From: Gemmatimonadota bacterium
Lineage (GTDB): Bacteria > Latescibacterota > UBA2968 > UBA8231
DNA length: 64,000 nt
Assembly: GCA_018660835.1 (NCBI GenBank)
Contig: JABJJN010000040.1
Location: 124,001 to 188,000 of the forward strand
Direction of reading: 5' to 3'
The translations under genes and the position numbers were made by a program. The notes under the pieces were generated by a model that saw nothing but the letters and a program-made list of their open reading frames with translations, had not been told where the DNA came from and searched no databases. Each line of letters begins with the position of its first letter. Position 1 is the stretch's first letter. Positions 1 through 8,673 of this stretch are shown in pieces.

Positions 1-2
1 TG

Positions 3-605
3 CAGGATCTCCAGGCACGCCTCGACGACCTCACCATCCGCGCCCCCTTCGATGGTCATGTCGTGCAACCGTTGGTGGAATTGGGCCAATGGGTTGGTCG
101 AGGTGATGGCGTCGTGCGCGTCGTGTCGACAGATACGGTTCGCGTTTATGTCAATGTGCCGGAGCGACTCGTCCCTTTGTTGCGCAAGGGAGAGGAGGCA
201 GACGTCGTCATCGACGCCCTGGGCACGCAGAAGATCAAAGCCCGCATCGTCGCCATCCTTGCTGAGGGATATGCCGACTCTCGTACGTTTCCGGTGGTCG
301 TGGAGTTTCTCAATCCAACCGGTGTGATTCGCGCCGGCATGGGCGCCAGCGTGCACCTGAGCATTCGACACCCCGGGGAGACGTTCCTCGTCCACAAGGA
401 TGCTGTCGTCAATAGTGTTCGCGGCACCTTCGTGTTTGTCGTCCACGAGGAAGCGGCAGTTAAGAAAACGGTGGTACCGGGACTCGCCCACCAGGGGTTC
501 GTCGCCGTAGAGGGCGAGCTTCAAGAGGGCGAATTGGCCATCGTCCGAGGCAATGAACGACTCCAGGACGGACAAGCGGTACGTGTCGTTCGTAAGCTGC
601 AATAG
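3..605 (+). CDS. RND efflux periplasmic adaptor (HlyD/MFP family), 5' truncated
   Basis: This is the C-terminal part (about 200 residues) of a membrane fusion protein. Such proteins bridge an inner-membrane RND pump to an outer-membrane channel. The reading frame is open at the left edge of the window, so the signal peptide and N-terminal half lie outside. The visible part opens with the second half of the biotinyl-lipoyl-like domain (LTIRAPFDGHVV and LVELGQWVGRGD), followed by the beta-barrel and membrane-proximal domains (RAGMGASVHLSI, then a FVFVV segment). The stop is only nine bases before the start of the RND permease, so the two are co-transcribed and probably form one pump. The substrate cannot be inferred. 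An ATG at 63 lies inside the lipoyl domain and is not the true start. Confidence 0.92.
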   Translation, partial: QDLQARLDDLTIRAPFDGHVVQPLVELGQWVGRGDGVVRVVSTDTVRVYVNVPERLVPLLRKGEEADVVIDALGTQKIKARIVAILAEGYADSRTFPVVVEFLNPTGVIRAGMGASVHLSIRHPGETFLVHKDAVVNSVRGTFVFVVHEEAAVKKTVVPGLAHQGFVAVEGELQEGELAIVRGNERLQDGQAVRVVRKLQ

Positions 606-614
606 GTCAAGAAC

Positions 615-3600
615 GTGAAACTCATTGACTCCGCTATTGAACGTCCCGTCTCCGTCATTGTCGGGATCTTGCTCATTGCCCTGTTCGGCATCCTTGCCCT
701 GGTACGAATTCCTGTTCAGCTAACACCCGATGTTGACCGCCCGATCGTCACAGTGACGACTTTCTGGCCTGGTGCCAGTCCAGAGGAGATCGAGCAGGAA
801 ATCATCCAGCGACAGGAAGAGCGCCTCAAGAGTGTCGAAGGCCTCGACAAGATGACGAGTGAGTCCGCTGACAGTCGCGGCGTCGTCACCCTCGAATTCA
901 GCGTCGGTCAGGACCCCGATGCGCTGCTGCTGCTGGTATCCAATAAGCTCGACCAGGTCCGCGGCTATCCTTTGGACGCGGACAAGCCGATTCTGTCATC
1001 CGGCGCCGGTGGAAACACGGGCGCGATTACCTGGTTGATTCTCAATCCCCTGCCGGAGCGACGCGACGACATTGACATCGAGGTCTATCGAGATTTCGCC
1101 GAGGATGTCATCAAGGCTGCCGTCGAACGTGTTGATGGTGTCTCGCAGAGCAATGTCTACGGCGGCTTCGAACGTGAATTGCAGGTGATCGTTGATCCCG
1201 CAGCGATGGCCTCCCACGGAGTCACCGTGAGTCAGATGATGACGGCGATTCGGGCCGAGAATGCGAACATCTCCGCCGGCGCCTTTGACGAGGGCAAACG
1301 GCGCTATATCGTGCGCACCGTCGGACAATATCTGTCGGCAGAAGATGTCGAACATGTCGTCGTACGAGCCGACGCAAATGGATCTCACCTACGTGTCGGT
1401 GATCTGGCACGTGCGGAATTGGGCTTCAAGAAGGCGGCCGCGACGGTTCGCTACCGCGGTCGAACAGCGATCGCGGTCAATGCGGCGCGTGAAACAGGTG
1501 CCAACGTACTGACAGTAATGGAAGGGATACGTGCCGTTGTCGCCGAGCTCAATGAAGGCGCTCTTTCTCGAGAGGGTCTGTATCTGGAGCAAGTCTACGA
1601 CGAGACAGACTACATCTATTCCGCCATCAGCCTCGTGCGCAACAACATTTTCGTTGGTGGCGCCTTGGCAACGCTCGTCTTGTTGTTGTTCCTCCGATCC
1701 GCCTCCAGCGTCCTCATCATCGTCACCTCCATTCCGATTTCCATTGTCGGCACCTTCTTGGTCATGTCCATGGCAGGGCGCAATATCAATGTTATCAGCC
1801 TTGCCGGCATGGCTTTCGCCGTCGGTATGGTCGTCGACAATGCGATTGTCGCCCTGGAAAACATCTTCCGCCATCGGCAGATGGGGAAACCGAGAGTGCA
1901 GGCGGCGCTAGATGGCGCCATCGAGGTCTGGGGAGCGCTACTGGCAAGCACGCTGACGACGATCGCCATCTTCTTGCCCATCGTTTTCATCGAGGACGAA
2001 GCGGGGCAATTGTTTCGCGATATCGCCATCGCCGTCTCCAGTTCCGTGGCCTTGAGCCTCATCGTGGCGATCACTGTGATCCCGATGATGTCCGCCCGTC
2101 TGGGCGCGATCCGCGAGGAGACAGATGTGTCACCCGGGGATGCCACTTCTCCCCTGCTGGAGCGTATCGGTGCTTCCGTGCGCACGCTGATCGCCGACAG
2201 TGTCTACAAGATCTCCGGCAGTGTTGCCATGCGAATCGGCGTGGTCGTTCTGCTCGTCGGCGCATCTCTCGCCGCAGCTTGGGGGCTCTTGCCCAAAGCT
2301 GAGTATCTGCCCACGGGCAATCGCAATCTCGTCTTCGGCATCCTGCTGCCGCCTCCGGGTTATAATCTGGACGAATTGATCGACGTCGGTCAGCAGATCG
2401 AAGGCGCACTGCAACCTCGGTGGGATGCTGAACCAGGGTCTCCTGAGGCGGCAGCCCTCGATGATCTGCTCATTCCCCACATGTTCTACGTCGCCTTTGG
2501 GCGTAGTGCCTTTATGGGGGCTCGCACCGACGATCCTGATCGTGTCAAAGAGTTGATCCCCCTGATCCAGGGACCCGTTTTCTCTGTGCCCGGAATGATC
2601 GCAATCGTTCGCCAATCAGGGCTTTTCTCTGGTTTCAGTGGTGGACGTGCGATCGACATCGAAATTATGGGCCCCGATCTCGAGCGCCTGATCGGTTTGG
2701 CGGGGCAGGTCTTTGGCCAGGTCGGCCAGGTCGTGCCGGGAGCGCAGTCACGGCCGATTCCCAGTCTCGACTTAGGCAACCCCGAAGTACGTGTGATTCC
2801 CAATCGACTCCACGCGGCAGAGGTTGGTCTGAGCGCTCAGGAAATTGGCGTGACTGTGAACGCCATGATGGACGGTGCCCTCGTCGACGGGTTTCAGTAT
2901 GAGGGCGAGGAGATCGACCTGAGCCTTCGCGGTGATAGCGACTGGTTCCGCACACAGGACATCGGACAGCTGCCCTTGTTGACCCCTTCGGGCCGCGTCG
3001 TGCCACTCAACTCTGTCGCCGATGTGGTGGTCACTTCCGGGCCTGAGCAGATCAATCACATCGAGCGCTTTCGCGCCATCACAATTCGCGTCGCGCCACC
3101 AGAAGAAATGCCGCTGGAGACGGCCCTTGAGAACATCGAGACGCAGATCGTTGAGCCCTTGAGATCTTCCGGCCAATTGCGTCCTCCCTACGATGTGGTT
3201 CTCTCAGGTACGGCAGATGACCTGCGCAAGACACGCGAAGCACTGCAATGGAACTTTCTTCTGGCCCTGGTCATCACTTATCTGCTCATGGCGTCTTTGT
3301 TCGAGAGCTTCCTGTTTCCTGTGGTCATTCTCCTGAGTGTACCTCCCGCCTTGGCTGGAGGAATTCTCGGGCTTGCTGCGGTAAATGCACTGATCTCTCT
3401 GCAACCCCTGGATGTATTGACGATGCTCGGATTTGTCATCCTCATCGGTGTCGTCGTCAATGCGGCGATCCTCATCGTCCATCAGACGCTCAATATCCTG
3501 GAAAGTGAACCAGATCTGGAGCGTCGCGAGGCAATTCGGCGCTCTGTTGCCAGTCGCGTGCGGCCGATCTTCATGTCGACGATCACCAGCGCCCTCGGCA

Positions 3601-3770
3601 TGTTGCCATTGGTACTGTTTCCCGGCGCCGGATCCGAACTGTATCGCGGTCTGGGAAGTGTGGTCATCGGTGGCCTCGTAGTATCGACGGTCTTCACCCT
3701 GTTTCTCGTCCCCACATTCCTCAGCCTCGCAATGGATGGCCAAGCCTGGCTGAAGGAACGACGAGCTTAA
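615..3770 (+). CDS. RND family efflux permease (HAE-1 type, AcrB-like)
   Basis: This 1051-residue proton-driven inner-membrane pump has the normal AcrB length. The N-terminus (AIERPVSVIVGILL) is the first transmembrane helix, followed by a large periplasmic loop (about residues 35-330), a block of membrane helices, a second periplasmic loop (about 560-870) and a final helix block. The TM4 proton-relay site reads GMVVDNAIVALEN, with Asp408 present and the neighbouring second Asp of AcrB replaced by Asn, a variant common in this clade. The gene follows the adaptor by nine bases and is closed by a strong hairpin terminator. No outer-membrane factor gene is present downstream, so TolC must lie upstream or elsewhere. 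Whether the substrates are drugs, lipids or metals is not visible. Confidence 0.95.
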   Translation: MKLIDSAIERPVSVIVGILLIALFGILALVRIPVQLTPDVDRPIVTVTTFWPGASPEEIEQEIIQRQEERLKSVEGLDKMTSESADSRGVVTLEFSVGQDPDALLLLVSNKLDQVRGYPLDADKPILSSGAGGNTGAITWLILNPLPERRDDIDIEVYRDFAEDVIKAAVERVDGVSQSNVYGGFERELQVIVDPAAMASHGVTVSQMMTAIRAENANISAGAFDEGKRRYIVRTVGQYLSAEDVEHVVVRADANGSHLRVGDLARAELGFKKAAATVRYRGRTAIAVNAARETGANVLTVMEGIRAVVAELNEGALSREGLYLEQVYDETDYIYSAISLVRNNIFVGGALATLVLLLFLRSASSVLIIVTSIPISIVGTFLVMSMAGRNINVISLAGMAFAVGMVVDNAIVALENIFRHRQMGKPRVQAALDGAIEVWGALLASTLTTIAIFLPIVFIEDEAGQLFRDIAIAVSSSVALSLIVAITVIPMMSARLGAIREETDVSPGDATSPLLERIGASVRTLIADSVYKISGSVAMRIGVVVLLVGASLAAAWGLLPKAEYLPTGNRNLVFGILLPPPGYNLDELIDVGQQIEGALQPRWDAEPGSPEAAALDDLLIPHMFYVAFGRSAFMGARTDDPDRVKELIPLIQGPVFSVPGMIAIVRQSGLFSGFSGGRAIDIEIMGPDLERLIGLAGQVFGQVGQVVPGAQSRPIPSLDLGNPEVRVIPNRLHAAEVGLSAQEIGVTVNAMMDGALVDGFQYEGEEIDLSLRGDSDWFRTQDIGQLPLLTPSGRVVPLNSVADVVVTSGPEQINHIERFRAITIRVAPPEEMPLETALENIETQIVEPLRSSGQLRPPYDVVLSGTADDLRKTREALQWNFLLALVITYLLMASLFESFLFPVVILLSVPPALAGGILGLAAVNALISLQPLDVLTMLGFVILIGVVVNAAILIVHQTLNILESEPDLERREAIRRSVASRVRPIFMSTITSALGMLPLVLFPGAGSELYRGLGSVVIGGLVVSTVFTLFLVPTFLSLAMDGQAWLKERRA

Positions 3771-3790
3771 ATAGCAGTGTCTCGAACACA

Positions 3791-3828
3791 AAAAAGGGGG
3801 CTCGCCGACACCGGCGAGTCCCCTTTTC
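3791..3828 (+). terminator. Rho-independent terminator after the RND operon
   Basis: A GC-rich stem (GGGGGCTCGCCG / CCGGCGAGTCCCC, one bulge) with a three-base loop is followed by TTTT. The A-run on the left side would also give a U-run on the other strand, so it may serve the convergent gene at 3862-4491 as well. Confidence 0.85.
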
Positions 3829-3861
3829 TATTCAGTTCTCTATTCAACCTGCCTGAACGAC

Positions 3862-4491
3862 TTAGAAGCGCCAGCGAACTCCGAAAATGGGCGAGGTGGA
3901 GTCATTGCGGGCCATGAGTCGTGAGCGCCGGCCCTGAATGGCGCGTGTCGCGCTGATCTCATCAGCCAGATGATGGAGAGAGTACAACTTCAGCCAGACA
4001 CCCAGTGGCATCCATGCAGCGGCGCTATTCTCCCCAGAACTCATTGCCACGCCGCCCAGCGCGGCCGATGCGAGCAGAACACGCCAACCCTGATTCGTGT
4101 TTCCTGAGTAGAGGTAGCCGGCGCCGGGAATCAGCAGTTCGAGACCCAATGCAATCGGCGCCGAGGGCCTGCCACGTGAAGGCGACATTCGTGGTTTGAT
4201 CCGCCTCGGGCCGAGGTGTCGCACGGAGCGTATCTCGGATAGAGGATATCTAGCCGGGCGTATTTGCAGTGCGCCAACGACCTCGAGCAACGTGACAAAT
4301 TCAGCATCGACCGCTTCGACCTTCACCTGTCTTAGTTTGCCATTCTGAAAGGAAATCTCGCCCCAACTGTCTTGTGTATTCAACGAATCAAGATCCGCCG
4401 CCACATCTGCCAGGACTTCCCCGGCCAGGACCGTAGAGAGCACAGCCATGAACTCGACGGTTCGACGAAATCGACATTGGACTCGAATCAC
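3862..4491 (-). CDS. Hypothetical secreted/membrane protein
   Basis: A 209-residue protein of no family I recognise. I chose the GTG at 4491 because it follows a GGGGTAAG ribosome site and gives a signal-like N-terminus: basic residues (RVQCRFRR), a short hydrophobic stretch (FMAVLSTVLAG) and a possible cleavage site. The ATG at 4449 is an alternative and the reading frame stays open upstream to a weak TTG at 4635. The middle carries a beta-type segment (SWGEISFQNGKLRQVKVE) that may be a small ligand or adaptor fold. The last third has a hydrophobic hairpin (LELLIPGAGYLYSG, then VLLASAALGGVAMSS) like those in small membrane-anchored FCB proteins. It is convergent with the RND operon and shares its terminator. 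Confidence 0.6.
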   Translation of the reverse strand: MIRVQCRFRRTVEFMAVLSTVLAGEVLADVAADLDSLNTQDSWGEISFQNGKLRQVKVEAVDAEFVTLLEVVGALQIRPARYPLSEIRSVRHLGPRRIKPRMSPSRGRPSAPIALGLELLIPGAGYLYSGNTNQGWRVLLASAALGGVAMSSGENSAAAWMPLGVWLKLYSLHHLADEISATRAIQGRRSRLMARNDSTSPIFGVRWRF

Positions 4492-4708
4492 CAGCTTACC
4501 CCATTTGTCTTTTTTAGCAATTGTGCACGCGATTGGCACGATTGTACGAAGAAGATCTGCAGAATTCCACCAAAGACGCCGATACAGGGTAAGGGTAGGT
4601 ATTGGGCGTCGGAGCCTGAACCTGCCTGCTGACAAGGACGTCAGTGAGACGTGCGAATGGTCGGAGTGCGAATGGCTTCACCGCCATCTGTGATGGACTC
4701 GTCGCGCA

Positions 4709-4739
4709 AACCCCACAGGGATGTGGGGTTTTTCTTTTG
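4709..4739 (+). terminator. Orphan hairpin terminator on the + strand, upstream of cysQ
   Basis: A perfect 9-bp stem (AACCCCACA / TGTGGGGTT) with a GGGA loop runs into TTTTTCTTTT. No plus-strand gene lies between the RND terminator (3828) and this hairpin; the interval holds only the oppositely oriented 3862-4491 gene and about 215 bases of non-coding DNA. It is either the end of a small RNA or an attenuator in the cysQ leader. Confidence 0.7.
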
Positions 4740-4765
4740 TACCCTCCAATCCTATCTTGCTTGTT

Positions 4766-5599
4766 ATGCCACGAGAAGAATTGACAGCCGCCATCGCTGC
4801 GGCCCGTGAAGCGGGTAGTCTCATCCTCCAGTACTATGGGGGCGCCTACGATGTGCGGAACAAGAATAGCGATGCCGCAAAGGGGAAGCTCACGGGGGAC
4901 GCCTTGCGGTCAGCCGACTACGATCCAGTCACCAGTGCTGACGACGCTGCCGATGCACACCTTGGTGAAGTCCTGCGATCTGCCTTCCCCCAGCATGGAT
5001 GGCTCTCTGAAGAGACGGCAGACTCGCCAGAACGCCTGTCAGCCCCTTCCGTCTGGATCGTCGATCCAATTGATGGTACCAAGGAATTCCTTGAGGGCAT
5101 CCCTGAATTCGCCGTCTCGATCGCTCTTGTCGAGAATGGGGAACCGACGGTGGCGGCACTGTACAATCCGGCGGCGGACGAGATGTACTCGGCCGTAAAA
5201 GGCGGTGGCACCTTCCTCAATGGCCAACGAGTGTTTTGTAGTGAAACTCAGCAACTGAGCGAGGCAAGCCTCATCGTGAGTCGCTCGGAGAAGGCGCGAG
5301 GCGAAGTAGACGCGCTGGAACCCTCCCTCAAGCAGGTCCGACCCGTCGGCTCGGTAGCCTACAAACTCGCCGTCGTCGCTGCCGGTGGCGCTGACCTGAA
5401 TGTCAGTGTCCAACCCAAAAATGAGTGGGACGTATGTGGTGGCGACCTGCTCGTACGCGAGGCCGGTGGCCATATGGTGGATCTGGAGGGTCAGGTTCGT
5501 CAATACAATCAAGCTGATCCCTTGATCAATGGTGGCCTTGCCGCCGGGAACCAGCACCTCACGAGTGCCATTCTTGACGCCGTGCGTCGCACTCGCTGA
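4766..5599 (+). CDS. cysQ: 3'(2'),5'-bisphosphate nucleotidase, CysQ/inositol monophosphatase family
   Basis: A magnesium-dependent phosphatase of 277 residues that most likely removes the 3'-phosphate from PAP or PAPS, a by-product of sulfate assimilation. The family metal site is present: SEE in the WLSEET segment and the signature WIVDPIDGTKEF. The C-terminal site is NEWDVCGGDLLVREAGG, where the WDxxGGD pattern carries the last metal ligand. The KEF after DPIDGT is typical of CysQ rather than of inositol monophosphatase SuhB. I chose ATG 4766 because it begins the first helix and lies just after the terminator hairpin. A longer frame to 4721 would run through the hairpin. polX follows after 19 bases. 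Confidence 0.88.
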   Translation: MPREELTAAIAAAREAGSLILQYYGGAYDVRNKNSDAAKGKLTGDALRSADYDPVTSADDAADAHLGEVLRSAFPQHGWLSEETADSPERLSAPSVWIVDPIDGTKEFLEGIPEFAVSIALVENGEPTVAALYNPAADEMYSAVKGGGTFLNGQRVFCSETQQLSEASLIVSRSEKARGEVDALEPSLKQVRPVGSVAYKLAVVAAGGADLNVSVQPKNEWDVCGGDLLVREAGGHMVDLEGQVRQYNQADPLINGGLAAGNQHLTSAILDAVRRTR

Positions 5600-5618
5600 C
5601 CCGATACGCGTTGCTTTT

Positions 5619-7358
5619 GTGACCACACCCAACGACACCCCAACGAGTGCCCAGATCGTCAAGTATCTGCAACGCCATGCATCTCTGATGGAGTTGTCTG
5701 GTGCCAATGCCTTTCGTGTACGTGCCTTCGCAAATGCGGCACGCATGCTGGAGGAACTCGAAGTGGATATCCCGCAGATGGCAGCGGCCGAATCCTTGAC
5801 CGAGATCGACGGTGTTGGCAAGGGGGTCGCCGAGTTCATCGCCGAATATCTTGAGCACGGCTCCGCTCAAGCCTATCTGGCTTTGACCGAGACGATTCCC
5901 GAACAACTGCTCGACCTGCTGCGTATTCCTGGCCTGGGTACGAAGAAGGTCAAAGTGATCTACGACAAATTGCGCATCGCCAGCATTGAGGATCTTACTG
6001 CTGCCTGCCAGGATGGCCGGCTTGATGAATTGGCTGGTTTTGGCACCAAGACGCAGCAGAACATCCTCAAAGGAATCGAAAGACTTGACCGCTTCGCCGG
6101 TCAGTTTCGCTACGACGTCGCTGTCGCCGCAGCGACTCCCCTCGTTGAGGCATTGCGGCAGCATCCAGCCACATTGCGAGTGTCAATTGCCGGCAGCCTG
6201 CGTCGGTCGAAAGAGATCGTGAAGGATGTGGACATCGTACTCAGTTGCACGGATCCGGCCGCCGTGTCAGCTGCCTTCATCGAGTTTGACGATGTCGTGG
6301 ATGTCATAGGTCAAGGGGATCGCAAGACCGCCGTCCGCCTCGCCTCCGGGTTACAGGTAGACCTTCGCCTGGTGGATGACGACCATTTCGCGACGATCCT
6401 GCATCACTTCACAGGCAGCAAAGACCACAATGTCCAGATGCGGAGTCGCGCTCTGACGCGTGGATTCAGCCTCAGTGAATACGGCCTATTCCCCACAGAT
6501 AGCGAGCAGGCCATCGTATGTGCAACAGAAGAGGGCCTCTTCGAGGCCCTCGACTTGGCCTATGTCGATCCTGAGATGCGTGAAGGGTTGGGTGAAATCG
6601 AAGGTGCTGAGAATCGCAGGCTGCCGAAGTTACTCCGCACGCAAGACGTCCGCGGCGTGCTGCACGTTCATACGACTGACTCAGACGGCACAAACTCCCT
6701 GGCAGAGATGGTCGAAGCTGCACGTGAACGCGGATACTGTTTCCTGGGAGTGAGCGACCATTCACAGTCGGCGGGATATGTGTATGGCATGAAGGAAGCA
6801 GATATCCAGCGTCAACACGCTGAGATCGATGCGCTCAGTGACGACGCACTTCACCTCTTCAAGGGAATCGAGTCCGATATCCTCGAGGACGGACAGCTGG
6901 ACTATGAGGACGAGATTCTGGCGACCTTCGACTTCGTCATTGCCGCAATCCACGCACCGATGAACATGGACGAGGCGACCATGACGAAGCGAATCATCAC
7001 TGCCATGGAACACCCGGCCACGACGATTCTCGCCCACCCTACCGGTCGACGTCTGTTGGAGCGCTCAGGGTATCCCGTAGATGTAGATGCCGTTCTCGAA
7101 GCTGCGGCGCAGCTTGGCGTCGTCATCGAACTAAACGCTCAACCCCAGCGTCTTGATCTTGATTGGCGCAGCCTGCGCAAAGCTGGCGAGTTGGGTGTGC
7201 ATGTCGCCATCGGATCCAACGCCCACAAGATCGCCGACCTCGACCATTTGCCAACGGCGATCGGCATCGCCCGCAAAGCCTGGCTGGAGGCCTCCCAAGT
7301 AGTCAATACTTGGGAGACCGACGCCGTGCAACAACTATTCAGCCAAAGATCTCTGTGA
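5619..7358 (+). CDS. polX: DNA polymerase/3'-5' exonuclease PolX
   Basis: A family X repair polymerase of 579 residues. The N-terminal 8-kDa and helix-hairpin-helix regions contain TEIDGVGKGVAEFI and IPGLGTKKVKVIYDKL. The polymerase core has the GS motif (GSLRR near 192) and the three catalytic aspartates D203, D205 (DVDIV) and D248 (LQVDLRL). A C-terminal PHP domain starts at LHVHTTDSDG (H349, H351), continues with GVSDHSQS, GIESDIL, AAIHAP and AHPTGRR, and ends with GSNAHKI, where Asn534 stands at the usual metal-binding Asp. The GTG at 5619 is the first start compatible with the family N-terminus; the frame upstream overlaps cysQ. It is probably co-transcribed with cysQ. The role would be gap filling in base excision repair. 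Confidence 0.93.
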   Translation: MTTPNDTPTSAQIVKYLQRHASLMELSGANAFRVRAFANAARMLEELEVDIPQMAAAESLTEIDGVGKGVAEFIAEYLEHGSAQAYLALTETIPEQLLDLLRIPGLGTKKVKVIYDKLRIASIEDLTAACQDGRLDELAGFGTKTQQNILKGIERLDRFAGQFRYDVAVAAATPLVEALRQHPATLRVSIAGSLRRSKEIVKDVDIVLSCTDPAAVSAAFIEFDDVVDVIGQGDRKTAVRLASGLQVDLRLVDDDHFATILHHFTGSKDHNVQMRSRALTRGFSLSEYGLFPTDSEQAIVCATEEGLFEALDLAYVDPEMREGLGEIEGAENRRLPKLLRTQDVRGVLHVHTTDSDGTNSLAEMVEAARERGYCFLGVSDHSQSAGYVYGMKEADIQRQHAEIDALSDDALHLFKGIESDILEDGQLDYEDEILATFDFVIAAIHAPMNMDEATMTKRIITAMEHPATTILAHPTGRRLLERSGYPVDVDAVLEAAAQLGVVIELNAQPQRLDLDWRSLRKAGELGVHVAIGSNAHKIADLDHLPTAIGIARKAWLEASQVVNTWETDAVQQLFSQRSL

Positions 7359-7377
7359 AGATCAGACGCGGGCCAGG

Positions 7378-8430
7378 TTAGTCGAGACGCACCTCGCAAC
7401 CAGCCTCCTGGCTGCGATAGATCCCATCGAGAATCTTCATCACTTGTAAAGATTGTTCTGCTGGCACCGGAGACTCGGCCCCCTCGGCGACGGCCCGCGC
7501 GAACTCAACGCATTCCTGAGCGTGGGCCTCGATCCCTTCGTGATCAAGTTTCAAACTTCGATCATAGTACTGACGAGTGTCTAGATTGCTCTCGTAGAAC
7601 TCGGCCTTCGGCCAGTGTGCCCCCGCACGGGTTCCATAGAGCCACATCTGCATATCTTCGCCTTCTGTCGCATGATGCAGTAGCCAGGAAACTTCCAGCA
7701 TCAGCGTCGCCCCCGTATCGAAACGGACAAAGGCGGCGGCGAAGTCCTCCACATCGTACTCGGACGGAATCGGCGCCCGCCCCCAGCCGCTGAAAGCCCC
7801 TTCTTGCTTGGCCAGGTCGGATCGTGCCACGCCACTGACGGCGACGGGCTCGGGATTGCCCATAAACCAAAGGGTGAGGTCGAGGATATGCACGCCGATG
7901 TCGATGCACGGTCCGCCACCGGAGTGTTCCTTCATGATAAAACCCGGACGAACGGGCGCGCCGCCACGACGCAGCATCCAGCTGCGGGCGTGATAGATGT
8001 CACCGAGGGCACCCGTGTCGAGTTCTGCCTTCATTGCACGACTCTTGCCTTGAAAGCGGAAATGCTGTGCCGTCATCAGCATCTTACCTGACGCGTCTCG
8101 TGCCTCGATCATGCGACGCACGTCCTCGGGAGTCGGCGCCAGAGGCTTTTCGCAGATTACGTGTTTTCCTGCTTCAAGTGCGGCGATCGTTAGGGGCGCG
8201 TGATACATGTTCGGCGTGCATACATCGATGATATCGATGTCCGGATCCGCAATGAGCTCTGCTGCCTTCGTCGTCAGTTTGCTGATCCCATGTTGATCAC
8301 CCCAGGTCTGAAGTGCACCCTCACTGATATCGCTGCCCGCGACGAGTTCCGCGTGCTCAGAGGCGGCCCAGCCGGGGATATGAGTGCCAGCGATTCCGCC
8401 AACGCCGATAATGCCAACACGAAGGGACAT
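7378..8430 (-). CDS. Gfo/Idh/MocA family NAD(P)-dependent oxidoreductase
   Basis: A 350-residue sugar or cyclitol dehydrogenase. The N-terminal Rossmann fold has VGIIGVGGIAGTHI, and the family signature CEKPLAPT supplies the catalytic lysine. The C-terminal alpha/beta domain contains GGGPCIDIGVHILDLTLWFMG, where the GGxxxDxGxHxxD pattern is the expected catalytic segment. It is transcribed away from metH and convergent with polX, and stands alone with no sugar transporter beside it. Substrate specificity cannot be assigned; relatives act on myo-inositol, glucose-fructose or rare sugars. Confidence 0.9.
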   Translation of the reverse strand: MSLRVGIIGVGGIAGTHIPGWAASEHAELVAGSDISEGALQTWGDQHGISKLTTKAAELIADPDIDIIDVCTPNMYHAPLTIAALEAGKHVICEKPLAPTPEDVRRMIEARDASGKMLMTAQHFRFQGKSRAMKAELDTGALGDIYHARSWMLRRGGAPVRPGFIMKEHSGGGPCIDIGVHILDLTLWFMGNPEPVAVSGVARSDLAKQEGAFSGWGRAPIPSEYDVEDFAAAFVRFDTGATLMLEVSWLLHHATEGEDMQMWLYGTRAGAHWPKAEFYESNLDTRQYYDRSLKLDHEGIEAHAQECVEFARAVAEGAESPVPAEQSLQVMKILDGIYRSQEAGCEVRLD

Positions 8431-8565
8431 GTTTCAATGAACTCCGTCTTAAAGGTGAGAGGATCTCTGTAGTCTGCGTCGATGATGGTTCATAGGATGC
8501 CAGATCCTCTTGATCGGCGCCAGAGCTCCACGGGTCAGTCAGAGAAATCAGCGCGACGGGTGTAT

Positions 8566-8613
8566 ATATCAATAAATCTTGATATTGACATTTACCGATT
8601 GCCAGGTTACGTT
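8566..8613 (+). promoter_or_regulatory. metH promoter with overlapping palindromic operator
   Basis: A perfect inverted repeat ATATCAA-N6-TTGATAT (8566-8585) abuts a consensus -35 box TTGACA (8585-8590). Seventeen bases later comes TACGTT (8608-8613) as the likely -10. A second overlapping pair, TCAATA/TATTGA, lies at 8569-8588. A regulator bound to the palindrome would cover the -35 and repress metH. The shape resembles operators of ArsR-type methionine-cycle repressors such as SahR, which is an analogy from memory and not a proven match. I saw no cobalamin or SAM riboswitch core in the 240-base leader. Confidence 0.6.
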
Positions 8614-8673
8614 TCGATCGTTGTTGGCGATTCACAAACTTGGACCTAACCCTCTTTCAGACAACGAGTTCCG

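Noticed and set aside
1389..1874. 161-codon minus-strand frame inside the RND permease
   Set aside because: It lies fully within a well-matched permease gene, has an Asp/Gly-rich shadow composition, and many such antisense frames exist in this GC-rich DNA.
4492..4635. N-terminal extension of the small hypothetical protein to TTG 4635
   Set aside because: It would bury the signal-like segment 60 residues in; GTG 4491 has a better ribosome site.
8430..8673. Cobalamin or SAM riboswitch upstream of metH
   Set aside because: I could not see a B12-box or SAM-I core; the palindrome and promoter explain the conserved-looking part. A covariance search would decide.
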